In this document: positions 8,043 to 14,872 of the stretch, one piece after another | Layout of the letters: each line of letters begins with the position of its first letter | Numbering within the stretch: position 1 is the first letter of the stretch | From: Calditrichia bacterium | GTDB lineage: Bacteria > Calditrichota > Calditrichia > RBG-13-44-9 | Length of the DNA stretch: 18,677 nucleotides | Direction of reading: 5' to 3' | Assembly (NCBI GenBank): GCA_026991005.1 | Contig: JALXCH010000325.1 | Span: 1 to 18,677, forward strand | The notes under the pieces: model-generated | The model's database searches: none | What the model was told of the DNA's origin: nothing | What the model saw: only the letters and a program-made list of their open reading frames with translations | Program-made: the position numbers and the translations under genes

Positions 8043-8089
8043 CTCCTCCCTGTCATTCGGAGCGTAACGCCCGCGGAATGAAGAATCTC
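8043..8089 (+). repeat. Dispersed repeat copy B
   Basis: It begins CTCCTCCCTGTCATTCGGAG, continues CGTAACGCCCGCGG and ends ATGAAGAATCTC. The first 24 bases are identical to copy C. It lies 9 bases after the inverted copy, giving the local order A, inverted copy, B. Confidence 0.7.
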
Positions 8090-8211
8090 TTTCTGCATTG
8101 CAGGGGATGTTTCTTCTTCGTATCAAAAAAATGCAGCAGGAGATAGGTACTATAAAATAACAAATTCCAAATGATTCGACAGATTTTTTTTAACCTAACA
8201 ATGATTATTTT

Positions 8212-8292
8212 CCATTCGTGATTATTCGCGTGACGTGATTTATGGGCAAAAATTCGTTGGCAAATGCTTATTTGTGTGATTCGTGGTTAAAT
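8212..8292 (+). repeat. ATTCGTG/TTCGTGG-type degenerate repeat, block 1
   Basis: The block starts CCATTCGTG, includes TATGGGCAAAAATTCGTTGG and ends TGTGATTCGTGGTTAAAT. The same elements recur at 8621-8729, with varied spacing. Such CATTCGTG...TTCGTGGTTAA strings are seen between genes in several bacterial lineages; I know of no agreed function. Confidence 0.6.
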
Positions 8293-8298
8293 CTTTCC

Positions 8299-8340
8299 TG
8301 AAGCCCATGGGCTAATTTCTGTCGGCCACTCCGTGGCCTC
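8299..8340. repeat. Block with two perfect palindromes
   Basis: AGCCCATGGGCT (8302-8313) is a perfect 12-base palindrome. GGCCAC-TCC-GTGGCC (8324-8338) is a 6-bp stem with a 3-base loop. They are 10 bases apart and directly follow the first TTCGTGG block. The style is that of a small dispersed hairpin repeat, but only one copy is present in this window. Confidence 0.45.
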
Positions 8341-8483
8341 GTCTCCTGCCAGCCGATAGTTTTTTGGGATGTAATTTAGATTTTTTAACCAGAGTTGTCC
8401 TTTCTTTTTCCTCTTTCCTTTTGTTTTTTGTCTCGCACTGAGCTCCAGAAAAAACAGAAGAAAATTCCAGATGACAAAAAGTT

Positions 8484-8528
8484 AAAAACCGCAAAGTACG
8501 CAGAGGAAGCGCCAGGGACGCAAAGAAA
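8484..8528 (+). repeat. GCAAAG-type repeat
   Basis: AACCGCAAAGTACGCAGAGG is followed by AAGCGCCAGGGACGCAAAG. The unit CGCAAAG occurs twice, with the related CGCAGAG between. Similar CGCAAAG-rich strings are known as intergenic repeats in other bacteria. The block is placed between the two TTCGTGG blocks. Confidence 0.5.
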
Positions 8529-8620
8529 TTCCAAATCCGAAATGAGATATCTCAAATCACAATTTCCTGAAAAACAAATAATTATGGCTGTATTTTATAA
8601 TCTAATCATATGATTATTTT

Positions 8621-8729
8621 TCATTCGTGTCCATTCGTGTGATTCGTGGGCAAATATCAAATATTTTAATTTGTGGTTAAATAATTCGTGGATAATTTCT
8701 CATTCGTACAATTCGTGGTTAATGATTCC
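8621..8729 (+). repeat. ATTCGTG/TTCGTGG-type degenerate repeat, block 2
   Basis: This is the larger block: TCATTCGTGTCCATTCGTG, then GATTCGTGGGCAAAT, TTTGTGGTTAAATAATTCG, CTCATTCGTACAATTCGTGG and a final TTAATGATTCC. It contains at least five TTCGTG-like units, shares GATTCGTGG and GTGGTTAAAT with block 1, and is AT-rich. It is not coding. Confidence 0.6.
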
Positions 8730-8780
8730 AGGAAGGTGGATAAACAGGAGAAGCCGTGTTGCCCGGATTCCTTGGGGTGG

Positions 8781-8826
8781 CTCCTCCCTGTCATTCGGAG
8801 CGTAGCGCCGGCACAGCGAAGAATCT
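8781..8826 (+). repeat. Dispersed repeat copy C
   Basis: CTCCTCCCTGTCATTCGGAG, then CGTAGCGCCGGCACAG and GAAGAATCTT. It is nearly identical to copy B over the first half and differs in the middle. It lies 47 bases before copy D. Confidence 0.7.
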
Positions 8827-8873
8827 TTTTCCGCTGCGCGGAAGATGTTTCGGCACCCGACACGGGCGGGATC

Positions 8874-8943
8874 CTCAGCATGACACACGACACTTCCCTC
8901 CTATCATTCTAAGGAGTCCTGCAACGCGGGGCGAAGAAGAATC
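8874..8943 (+). repeat. Dispersed repeat copy D, pair of copy A
   Basis: This 70-base unit is collinear with copy A: it starts CTCAGCATGACACAC and ends GAAGAAGAATC. Six of the seven differences are C-to-T or G-to-A relative to A. In the hairpin core the left arm is GTCCTGC opposite GCGGGGC, so two pairs become U-G in plus-sense RNA and the stem can still form. Confidence 0.8.
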
Positions 8944-8984
8944 CCTAACAACGTTATGGATGGAAGGCCTCACTCATACACAAT

Positions 8985-9018
8985 AAAAAATCCCCGACAG
9001 GAAAATCTGCCGGGGATT
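8985..9018 (-). terminator. Rho-independent terminator of the minus-strand T9SS cargo gene
   Basis: Read on the minus strand, AATCCCCGGCAG pairs with CTGTCGGGGATT around the loop ATTTTC, and a T run follows. Eleven pairs are Watson-Crick and one is G-U. On the plus strand that pair would be an A-C mismatch, which supports the minus direction. It lies about 35 bases after the stop at 9053. Confidence 0.85.
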
Positions 9019-9052
9019 GGTTCCCTCCTCGTCTCAAACAGGTGGAATTCGA

Positions 9053-11491
9053 TTATTTCAGTAAAATCATTTTACGAATTTGCTGGAAGGGGTTTCCGCC
9101 CTGCACCGGGGTTGCCTGCAGGCGATAGAAATACACCCCGCCGGGCACGGTGGCATTCCAGCGGACCCGGTACACCTGAGCCGGCTGGATTTGATTCACC
9201 AACACAGCTACGCGCTGCCCCAGAAGGTTGTAAATCTCCAGTTTAACCCGGCTCCGCACCGGCAAAGCGTATTCGATGGTGGTGGAAGGATTAAAGGGAT
9301 TGGGGTAGTTCTGCGATAAATAAAACCGGCCTGGTACGGACGCATCGCTGCCATTGTCCTCAATTCCGGTAATGTTAAGGTTCTGGGCATACAGACCGGT
9401 TCCCGTTCCCACCAGCAAATCGTCCCAGTACAGGAAGTTAATTTCCATGCCCACGGGATAAGAATAAGCCAGATGCCAGGGAGTACCGGAAGCATCCAGA
9501 TAGTAAATATCCGAATCAATGGCAATGTAGGGCACTTCATTTCCCGTGGCATCCAGGCCGATGGTAATGGCACTGCACAAACCGGTGGTGGGCAGTCCGG
9601 CGGTTGGGAGGCCCTTCCAGTAGGTGCTGTCTTTCCGTAACACGTACACCCGGGGTTCACCCAGACTGTTGTCTCCGCAAACAAACACATCGCCAGCGGA
9701 GTTTTGAGCCAGATCTTCTCCACCGAAATTGGTAATGATACCGCTTTCACCCATCATGTCGTTCTGGAAAGTGGCCGTTCCGGAAGAAGCAAGATAGCGC
9801 ACGGTTTTCACCCCATAGCTGGAGGTGGTTCCATCGTTCACATAGGCACAGGCCACGTACACATCAAATGTATCGCCGGCAACCGGTACCACCAGCAGGT
9901 CGTTCACCTCGGGATTGTACACGCCGGTACTCACCTGCGTCCAGGTGTTCCCTCCGTCTGTTGTGTAAAAAATACCTCCGGTTACCCCCGAGGAAGGGGA
10001 CTGCACCCCTACAAACACATGATCCGGATACGGCTGCACTATTTCGATGGCACTGATGTAACTCCAGAAGTCGAAAGAGTAAGAGGGATTTTCCGTGGTA
10101 AAAATCTGCGACCAGGTGGCTCCCGCATCGGTAGTTTTATACACCCGTACGTTTCCGGCGTAAGCGGTGTCCGGGTGGAGGGTATCCATGGCGATGGAAT
10201 AGTAGGGGGAACCATCTCCATTGGGATAAAACAGCTCCCAGGTTTTGCTGGAAGTGGAATATCCCGTAACCCGACGAATGCCGGATTTGGAAGCCAGCCA
10301 GGCGTAATCCTTACCGCCTTCCATCTCAAAGTCCTTTACCTGGACGGCTTCCACCCCATCATCAATTTCAAAAATGGTGAATCCGCCGTCGGTAGAAGCA
10401 CCAATCCCCTGATCGGTAGTTAAATACACTGTAAGAGAATCATTGGGGTCAATTACTACCATACCATCGTTGGGATGGGTTTCCTGCCCGCCCATACCAA
10501 TACCGCTCCAACTGGATATTTCTCCTTTGTGATTACTCATCGCAGAACCGAAGTAAACAAAGTAAGTGGTATCCACCATGGGAGAGCAGGCAATGTTGGG
10601 TCCAGCGGTTCCTCCAATTCCGGTGTACAACGTATCCCAGCTTGCACCGTTATCATCGGTGTAACCAATAAATTTCCCGTGATTTGGTTCCTGATTGATG
10701 ACAGCACCCACAAACAGGCGCCCATCCGGACCAATTCCAAAAGCGCGGTATTCAATTGTGGTGCCCAGGTCGGTAACACTCAGGGTAGAAAAGGTGGTGG
10801 TGGAAGAAAAGGTAGTGTAACTGTCCGAGGACATGTAAATGGTGGGCGGCGTGCCCCCGATGAACAGGTACAGATAGCCCGTAGCCGGGCTGATTTCCAT
10901 TTGAACAGGAGCTTCTGGAGGCAGGCTGATACTTCCCACAGAAAGGGGACTGGCAGCATCTTCGCTAAACGCACCGGTCGAAGGGGAAATGGTCCCAAAA
11001 TGCAACTCCAGACCTCCGCTACCGGATTGCTGCACATAGAATAGGTGGCTCTGATAGACCATAACATCCCGTACTCCCCAGTTTACCAGCACGGAACGCG
11101 TGCCCGGAGCGGTATTGCCGGTTAGTAACTCCTCGTTGTGGAGAACAAAATAGGTTTGAGAAGGACCATCCGCTGCGATTTTCGTAAGGGAACTGCCAAA
11201 TCCGTCATCGGCATCCAGATCGGGAACTACCTGAAAGGCAGCAATCACCGGACTCCCGCTGCTGTAGCTTACCGTGGTGTAAAAAGCGGAATTGGCGCTT
11301 TCGGTGGTAATAAACATAATCGACGTCACCGCATCCACTGCATCCACCGCAATGGACCGAATTCGCCCACCGTAAACATTTTCCACTTCCGGTGCACTCA
11401 GTTGCGCCCAGAGGAATACCGGCAACAAAAGCAAAATTCCCCAGAAAATCCGGTAGCCAGTGCGAAAAATGGTTTGATTATTGTGCATCAT
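9053..11491 (-). CDS. Secreted Asp-box (BNR) repeat protein with T9SS C-terminal sorting domain
   Basis: This is an 812-residue exported protein. It starts MMHNNQTIFRTGYRIFWGIL with a hydrophobic signal core ending LFLWAQ-like at about residue 30. A strong site (AAGGAGGG) lies about 6 bases before the ATG at 11491. The body is a beta-propeller with Asp-box style repeats: TDDNGASWD (about residue 277), KTTDAGATWSQ (about 455) and YTTDGGNTWTQ (about 510). A low-complexity S/T/G/D-rich composition is typical of secreted proteins. The last 88 residues (725-812) are a T9SS type A sorting / FlgD-like Ig domain: LSQNYPNPFNPSTTIEYALP, then LEIYNLLGQRV and a final RKMILLK. The protein is probably anchored to or released from the cell surface. 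The ligand or enzyme activity cannot be told; Asp-boxes alone do not prove sialidase activity. Confidence 0.87.
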   Translation of the reverse strand: MMHNNQTIFRTGYRIFWGILLLLPVFLWAQLSAPEVENVYGGRIRSIAVDAVDAVTSIMFITTESANSAFYTTVSYSSGSPVIAAFQVVPDLDADDGFGSSLTKIAADGPSQTYFVLHNEELLTGNTAPGTRSVLVNWGVRDVMVYQSHLFYVQQSGSGGLELHFGTISPSTGAFSEDAASPLSVGSISLPPEAPVQMEISPATGYLYLFIGGTPPTIYMSSDSYTTFSSTTTFSTLSVTDLGTTIEYRAFGIGPDGRLFVGAVINQEPNHGKFIGYTDDNGASWDTLYTGIGGTAGPNIACSPMVDTTYFVYFGSAMSNHKGEISSWSGIGMGGQETHPNDGMVVIDPNDSLTVYLTTDQGIGASTDGGFTIFEIDDGVEAVQVKDFEMEGGKDYAWLASKSGIRRVTGYSTSSKTWELFYPNGDGSPYYSIAMDTLHPDTAYAGNVRVYKTTDAGATWSQIFTTENPSYSFDFWSYISAIEIVQPYPDHVFVGVQSPSSGVTGGIFYTTDGGNTWTQVSTGVYNPEVNDLLVVPVAGDTFDVYVACAYVNDGTTSSYGVKTVRYLASSGTATFQNDMMGESGIITNFGGEDLAQNSAGDVFVCGDNSLGEPRVYVLRKDSTYWKGLPTAGLPTTGLCSAITIGLDATGNEVPYIAIDSDIYYLDASGTPWHLAYSYPVGMEINFLYWDDLLVGTGTGLYAQNLNITGIEDNGSDASVPGRFYLSQNYPNPFNPSTTIEYALPVRSRVKLEIYNLLGQRVAVLVNQIQPAQVYRVRWNATVPGGVYFYRLQATPVQGGNPFQQIRKMILLK

Positions 11492-12098
11492 AACACCCTC
11501 CTTGTGTGGTTAAATTGTCTCGTCTGTCCCTTATTCTCGCTGGTAAAACGACATCTGATAAAAAGTGGGACAAAATCCGGAGTGATGATTAATTTCCTTT
11601 TATTTATTGCAGGATAGAATCCATGTTGCTTCTCCACTCTCTTGTCCCTGAGAGTTCCTTTTCATCCCTCATAAAGTATTTTCGTAGTACCAGCAACTAC
11701 CTTTAATAAAACATCCCGGTTTTTTAAACAATTTTGTAAAAAATTAACTTTCCTTTCAGCCGCTTATGTAAATAGAACCTTAGTCATATTTCGTGTATGA
11801 AGCAAACAAATGAAATGCCAGTTTTCAGGAGGTACGTTTTCTCTCATTGTTTTTTTCCGGAGGTTATTGGAGTAAGGCATTCGGGATAAATACATCAAAC
11901 AGGAGGAAGGTTGATATTAGTATATTCTTAAAGAATAATGCAATTTTAATGTGAATTAAAAATGAACGTGCAATTTGTTAAGCTTTGTTCTTCGGTATTA
12001 CCAATTTTTTAATGCGCATTCGGAAAAAGGATTAAGGGAATGAATTGGGAAAAGAATGAATCCGTGAAATAATAAATTGAACCATTCGGTACACATGG

Positions 12099-12153
12099 AT
12101 GTACCTTTCGGTACATTCAATGCTCTACGGGTAGTTTAGTATCCCCGGCGGGG
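12099..12153. repeat. Three consecutive mini-hairpins
   Basis: ATGTACC-TTTC-GGTACAT (12099-12116), CTAC-GG-GTAG (12125-12134) and CCCC-GGC-GGGG (12143-12153) follow one another. The stems are separated by similar linkers (TCAATG after the first and again after the third). The layout resembles dispersed intergenic hairpin repeats found in FCB bacteria. It lies about 170 bases before the flavoenzyme start, so a leader role is possible only if transcription starts further upstream. Confidence 0.45.
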
Positions 12154-12285
12154 CACTCAATGTACATCTCCAGTTGATTTATTTCCTGTCAATCACGGAA
12201 ATCCATCGGAATTGCAGGAGGATCATTTCTTCAATAAACCGGGAAATTTTACAGTTGTTTTACATTTCTGGTGTCCAAAATGTGT

Positions 12286-12291
12286 TATACT
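12286..12291 (+). promoter_or_regulatory. Possible -10 box of the flavoenzyme gene
   Basis: TATACT is a near-consensus -10 hexamer 36 bases before the ATG at 12322. The -35 region is poor: TTTACA lies 21 bases upstream, which is too far. If real, the transcript would begin near 12298, which supports the 12322 start over earlier codons of the frame. Confidence 0.35.
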
Positions 12292-12321
12292 AGCAAAGAA
12301 TCATCAGGAATGGAGAAGAAT

Positions 12322-13434
12322 ATGTATGCGACCTCTTTACCCGCCTTACGAATCGGTAAAATTCAAATCGAGAAAGCGATTATTCAGGGAGGAATGGGAG
12401 TGGGCATTTCTTTATCGGGGTTGGCTTCGGCGGTGACCAACCAGGGGGGATTGGGGGTGATTTCTTCGGTGGCGCTGGGTGCTTTATTCCCCAGTAAAAC
12501 CATGAGCTATCGGGAAGCCAATATTTACTACCTGCGGGAAGAGATTCGCCGGGCACGCCGCCTGACCACCGGCCCCATTGGCCTGAATATCATGGTAGCC
12601 ATGACCGATTACGACGAGCTGCTGGAATGTGCGCTTCAGGAGCAGGTAGATGTGGTGTTTTTAGGTGCCGGATTGCCCCTGCGCTTTCCCAAAAGCATGG
12701 ATGCCCGGGCACTGAAGGATAGTCCTACCCATTTTGTGCCCATTGTTTCTTCGGCGCGAGCCACCCGGTTAATTTTTAGTTACTGGGAGAAGCATTTCCC
12801 CCGCATTCCGGATGCGGTGGTTGTGGAAGGTCCTCTGGCCGGCGGGCATCTGGGGTTCAAACCCGAGCAGATAGACGATCCGGCATTTCGGCTGGAGAAT
12901 ATTGTGCCGGAAGTTCTAACTGTGGTGCGAGAGTATGAAGAACGCTATCAGCGCGCCATTCCGGTGATTCCGGCAGGAGGAATTTACACCGGTGCGGATA
13001 TTCGGAAATATCTGGAGATGGGTGCCAGCGGTGTGCAAATGGCCACCCGGTTCGTCGCCACCTACGAATGCGATGCCTCGGAAGAATTTAAACAATCGTA
13101 CATTCAGGCAAAAAAGGAAGACATCATCATCATCGAGAGTCCGGTGGGCTTACCCGGACGCGCCATTCGCAATCGATTTCTGGAAGAGGTAGCGCAGGGA
13201 ATTCGCCGCCCCTTCCGTTGCCCCTGGAAATGTTTGAAAACATGTGATTACAAAAAATCGCCTTACTGTATTGCCCATGCCCTGGCCAATGCCCAGAGGG
13301 GGCGTCTACTGTCCGGATTCACTTTTGCCGGTGCCAACGCATACCGGGTAGATAAAATTGTTTCGGTGAAAGAATTGTTCCAGGAATTGGAAGCTCAGTA
13401 CCTCGAAACGGTTGCAGAAGCCGTTGTGGCCTGA
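12322..13434 (+). CDS. Nitronate monooxygenase / 2-nitropropane dioxygenase family flavoenzyme
   Basis: The product is a 370-residue FMN TIM-barrel protein of the NMO/FabK-like family. Motifs in order are PIIQGGMGVGIS-like AIIQGGMGVGIS (19-30), TNQGGLGVISS (39-49), PIGLNIMVAM (85-94), VEGPLAGGHLGF (168-179), PVIPAGGIYTGADI (214-227, FMN phosphate) and MGASGVQMATRFVAT (233-247). The start at 12322 has GGAG 6 bases before it; the frame is open upstream to 12271 but overlaps a -10-like box. A C-terminal four-cysteine cluster (Cys300, 304, 308, 316) precedes a FAGANAYR segment. Family members oxidise nitronates or reduce enoyl-ACP or quinones; the substrate here is not known. The stop directly abuts the stop of the convergent gmhB, with no spare base. 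Confidence 0.85.
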   Translation: MYATSLPALRIGKIQIEKAIIQGGMGVGISLSGLASAVTNQGGLGVISSVALGALFPSKTMSYREANIYYLREEIRRARRLTTGPIGLNIMVAMTDYDELLECALQEQVDVVFLGAGLPLRFPKSMDARALKDSPTHFVPIVSSARATRLIFSYWEKHFPRIPDAVVVEGPLAGGHLGFKPEQIDDPAFRLENIVPEVLTVVREYEERYQRAIPVIPAGGIYTGADIRKYLEMGASGVQMATRFVATYECDASEEFKQSYIQAKKEDIIIIESPVGLPGRAIRNRFLEEVAQGIRRPFRCPWKCLKTCDYKKSPYCIAHALANAQRGRLLSGFTFAGANAYRVDKIVSVKELFQELEAQYLETVAEAVVA

Positions 13435-14043
13435 TTAAATCCGGTGCTCATGTTCCAGCCACCACCGAACAGCGTCTCGTAAATCGCTGGCGATGTATTC
13501 CGGTGGGGGGAGGTGCTGTTGAGCAATGCGCTCCTTCTCTTCCCGTCCGTACCCGGTGAGCACCAGAATACCGGGAATGTTTACCCGATGGGCGGTTTCC
13601 ACGTCGCTGTACTTATCGCCAATAACCACCGAGTGCGCCAGATCCAGGTGTAAATCCTCCTGCGCCCGGTATAGCATTCCCGGGTTGGGTTTGCGGCAGG
13701 GACAATCGATATTGTAGGGGGGATTTCCCTGGATGTGGTGGGGACAATAATAGATGCCATCCACTTCGGCGCCCTGTTCCCGGAGCATCTCCTGGAGTGC
13801 CTGGTTAATTTCCTGCACGGTGGATTCTTCCATGTATCCTCGCGCCACTCCGGACTGATTGCTGATGATGACCACGCGATAACCCGCCTGTCGGGCCAAT
13901 CGCAACGCTTCGGCAGCGAAGGGCAGGAGATGCAAATCCTCCACCCGTCTTAAATAATTTACTTCCTCACAAATGGTGCCGTCTCGATCTACAAAAATTG
14001 CCGGTGAGGTTTGAATGTGACCAATCGTATTTTGAGTTCTCAT
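13435..14043 (-). CDS. gmhB: D-glycero-D-manno-heptose 1,7-bisphosphate 7-phosphatase
   Basis: This is a 202-residue HAD-superfamily phosphatase. It removes the 7-phosphate of heptose bisphosphate in the ADP-heptose pathway for the LPS inner core. Visible motifs are DRDGT (19-23; Asp19 nucleophile, Asp21 acid/base), ISNQSG (60-65), CRKPNPGM (116-123) and GDKYSDVETA (142-151) for magnesium. The structural zinc site of GmhB is complete: Cys100-Pro-His102 and Cys114-Pro-Cys116. The length fits the family (about 185-210). The start at 14043 has only a weak ribosome site. It stands alone, without gmhA, hldE or waa genes nearby. The related histidinol-phosphate phosphatase is less likely, given the heptose-type context and motifs. 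Confidence 0.85.
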   Translation of the reverse strand: MRTQNTIGHIQTSPAIFVDRDGTICEEVNYLRRVEDLHLLPFAAEALRLARQAGYRVVIISNQSGVARGYMEESTVQEINQALQEMLREQGAEVDGIYYCPHHIQGNPPYNIDCPCRKPNPGMLYRAQEDLHLDLAHSVVIGDKYSDVETAHRVNIPGILVLTGYGREEKERIAQQHLPPPEYIASDLRDAVRWWLEHEHRI

Positions 14044-14235
14044 CGTATTTCCCGGTGCAGCATTTCTGTTGGTTCTGCTTTTTACCGCGACTCTTTAATC
14101 CTGTAAATAATGCACTTGTTATTTGAACAATTTTTCAAACGCAGATACGCTCTGTTTCGAGCTCACAGGCCTCGTTCTGTGAAGTTGAAGAGATGGATTC
14201 TCGTGTTTCCAGCTAAACTTACTTTTTCCCGGAAG

Positions 14236-14589
14236 TTAATAATCCACATATTCCGCAAATCCTTTCTCCACCAGCAGGTCGTTCACATTAATCCATTGGT
14301 TGTCCTGCAGGAGCCAGATTTCGGCCAGATATCGTCCGTATTTCCCTTTCCGGTCTTTAAGCGTTTTCAGAATAACCTCTTTACCTAACAGGAGTTCCCG
14401 CAAAAAATCCCGACTGCGAAGCCCGGCTTCCCGTTCAGCACCCCGCAGTTCCGGGGCGTTAATGCGTGCCAGCCGGATTTTCTCCTTTTTAATCCAGGTG
14501 TACAGCCCCAGATCGATATCTGCCCGTACTGTATCACCATCGTAAACCGACACCACTACCCCACGATAGGTATATAAATGTTCGACCAT
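14236..14589 (-). CDS. Staphylococcal nuclease-like (thermonuclease) domain protein
   Basis: The 117-residue product is essentially one SNase domain. Catalytic landmarks are all present: SVYDGDTVRADI with the calcium aspartate, IRLARINAPELRGAER with the first catalytic arginine and the acidic residue, and KDRKGKYGRYLAEIWL with the second arginine. It ends NDLLVEKGFAEYVDY, as is usual. I choose ATG 14589 because GGAGG lies about 5 bases before it. The frame is open to 14727, but that extension has no conserved features. No signal peptide is present at this start, so the enzyme would be cytoplasmic, unlike the secreted nuclease of Staphylococcus. Single-domain forms are also carried by phages and plasmids, but nothing else mobile is nearby. 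Confidence 0.85.
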   Translation of the reverse strand: MVEHLYTYRGVVVSVYDGDTVRADIDLGLYTWIKKEKIRLARINAPELRGAEREAGLRSRDFLRELLLGKEVILKTLKDRKGKYGRYLAEIWLLQDNQWINVNDLLVEKGFAEYVDY

Positions 14590-14872
14590 ATTTTCCTCCA
14601 TAAGGATTGTTTCGTTTTTATTAGGAATTGCTTCCGATTCAATACTCTGGATAACTATTTTTGCATACCGCGGCGTTCCTTTCCTTTTCGGTTCTCGAAA
14701 AATATCCAACGAAAATCTCATTAACAACTTGAATTTACGATAAAAATTAATATATTCTTTGTCAGGGAAAAAATCTGGATTTTTTTAGTTAAAATTGTTT
14801 AGATTAAACATATTTCAAATACCAGAACAGTGCCAGGAAAATTTGTTTCAATAAAAAACCAAGGAGGTTATT

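Larger units (their letters stand above)
7801..9052. other. 1.25-kb intergenic region built from dispersed short repeats
   Basis: No believable gene is present; the open frames here are short, repeat-derived and lack domain signals. The stretch holds several copies of a TCATTC...GAAGAATC repeat, two blocks of ATTCGTG/TTCGTGG repeats, one GCAAAG-type repeat, a block with two perfect palindromes and a terminator for the next minus-strand gene, each listed separately. The unassigned stretch 8345-8480 is pyrimidine-rich and otherwise featureless. Confidence 0.7.
11492..12321. other. 830-base divergent intergenic region with long leaders
   Basis: No coding frame here is convincing. The stretch lies between a minus-strand T9SS cargo gene and a plus-strand flavoenzyme. 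Small dyads are present: ACTCTC...GAGAGT at 11636-11655 (8-base loop) and TATTCTT-A-AAGAATA at 11923-11937. Three mini-hairpins at 12099-12153 and a -10-like box at 12286 are listed separately. No known riboswitch consensus was recognised. Confidence 0.6.

Noticed and set aside
7899..8943. Possible composite transposon bounded by the 70-base repeats
   Set aside because: The 0.9 kb between copies A and D holds only other repeats and no transposase; target duplications are not visible.
7899..8945. Possible CRISPR array
   Set aside because: The repeats differ in length, orientation and spacing, and no cas gene is near.
9704..10423. 239-codon plus-strand frame
   Set aside because: It is antisense to the T9SS cargo gene and mirrors its repetitive composition.
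11492..12090. Possible riboswitch in the long leader of the T9SS cargo gene
   Set aside because: Small dyads are present, but no known consensus core was recognised, and secreted structural proteins are rarely riboswitch targets.
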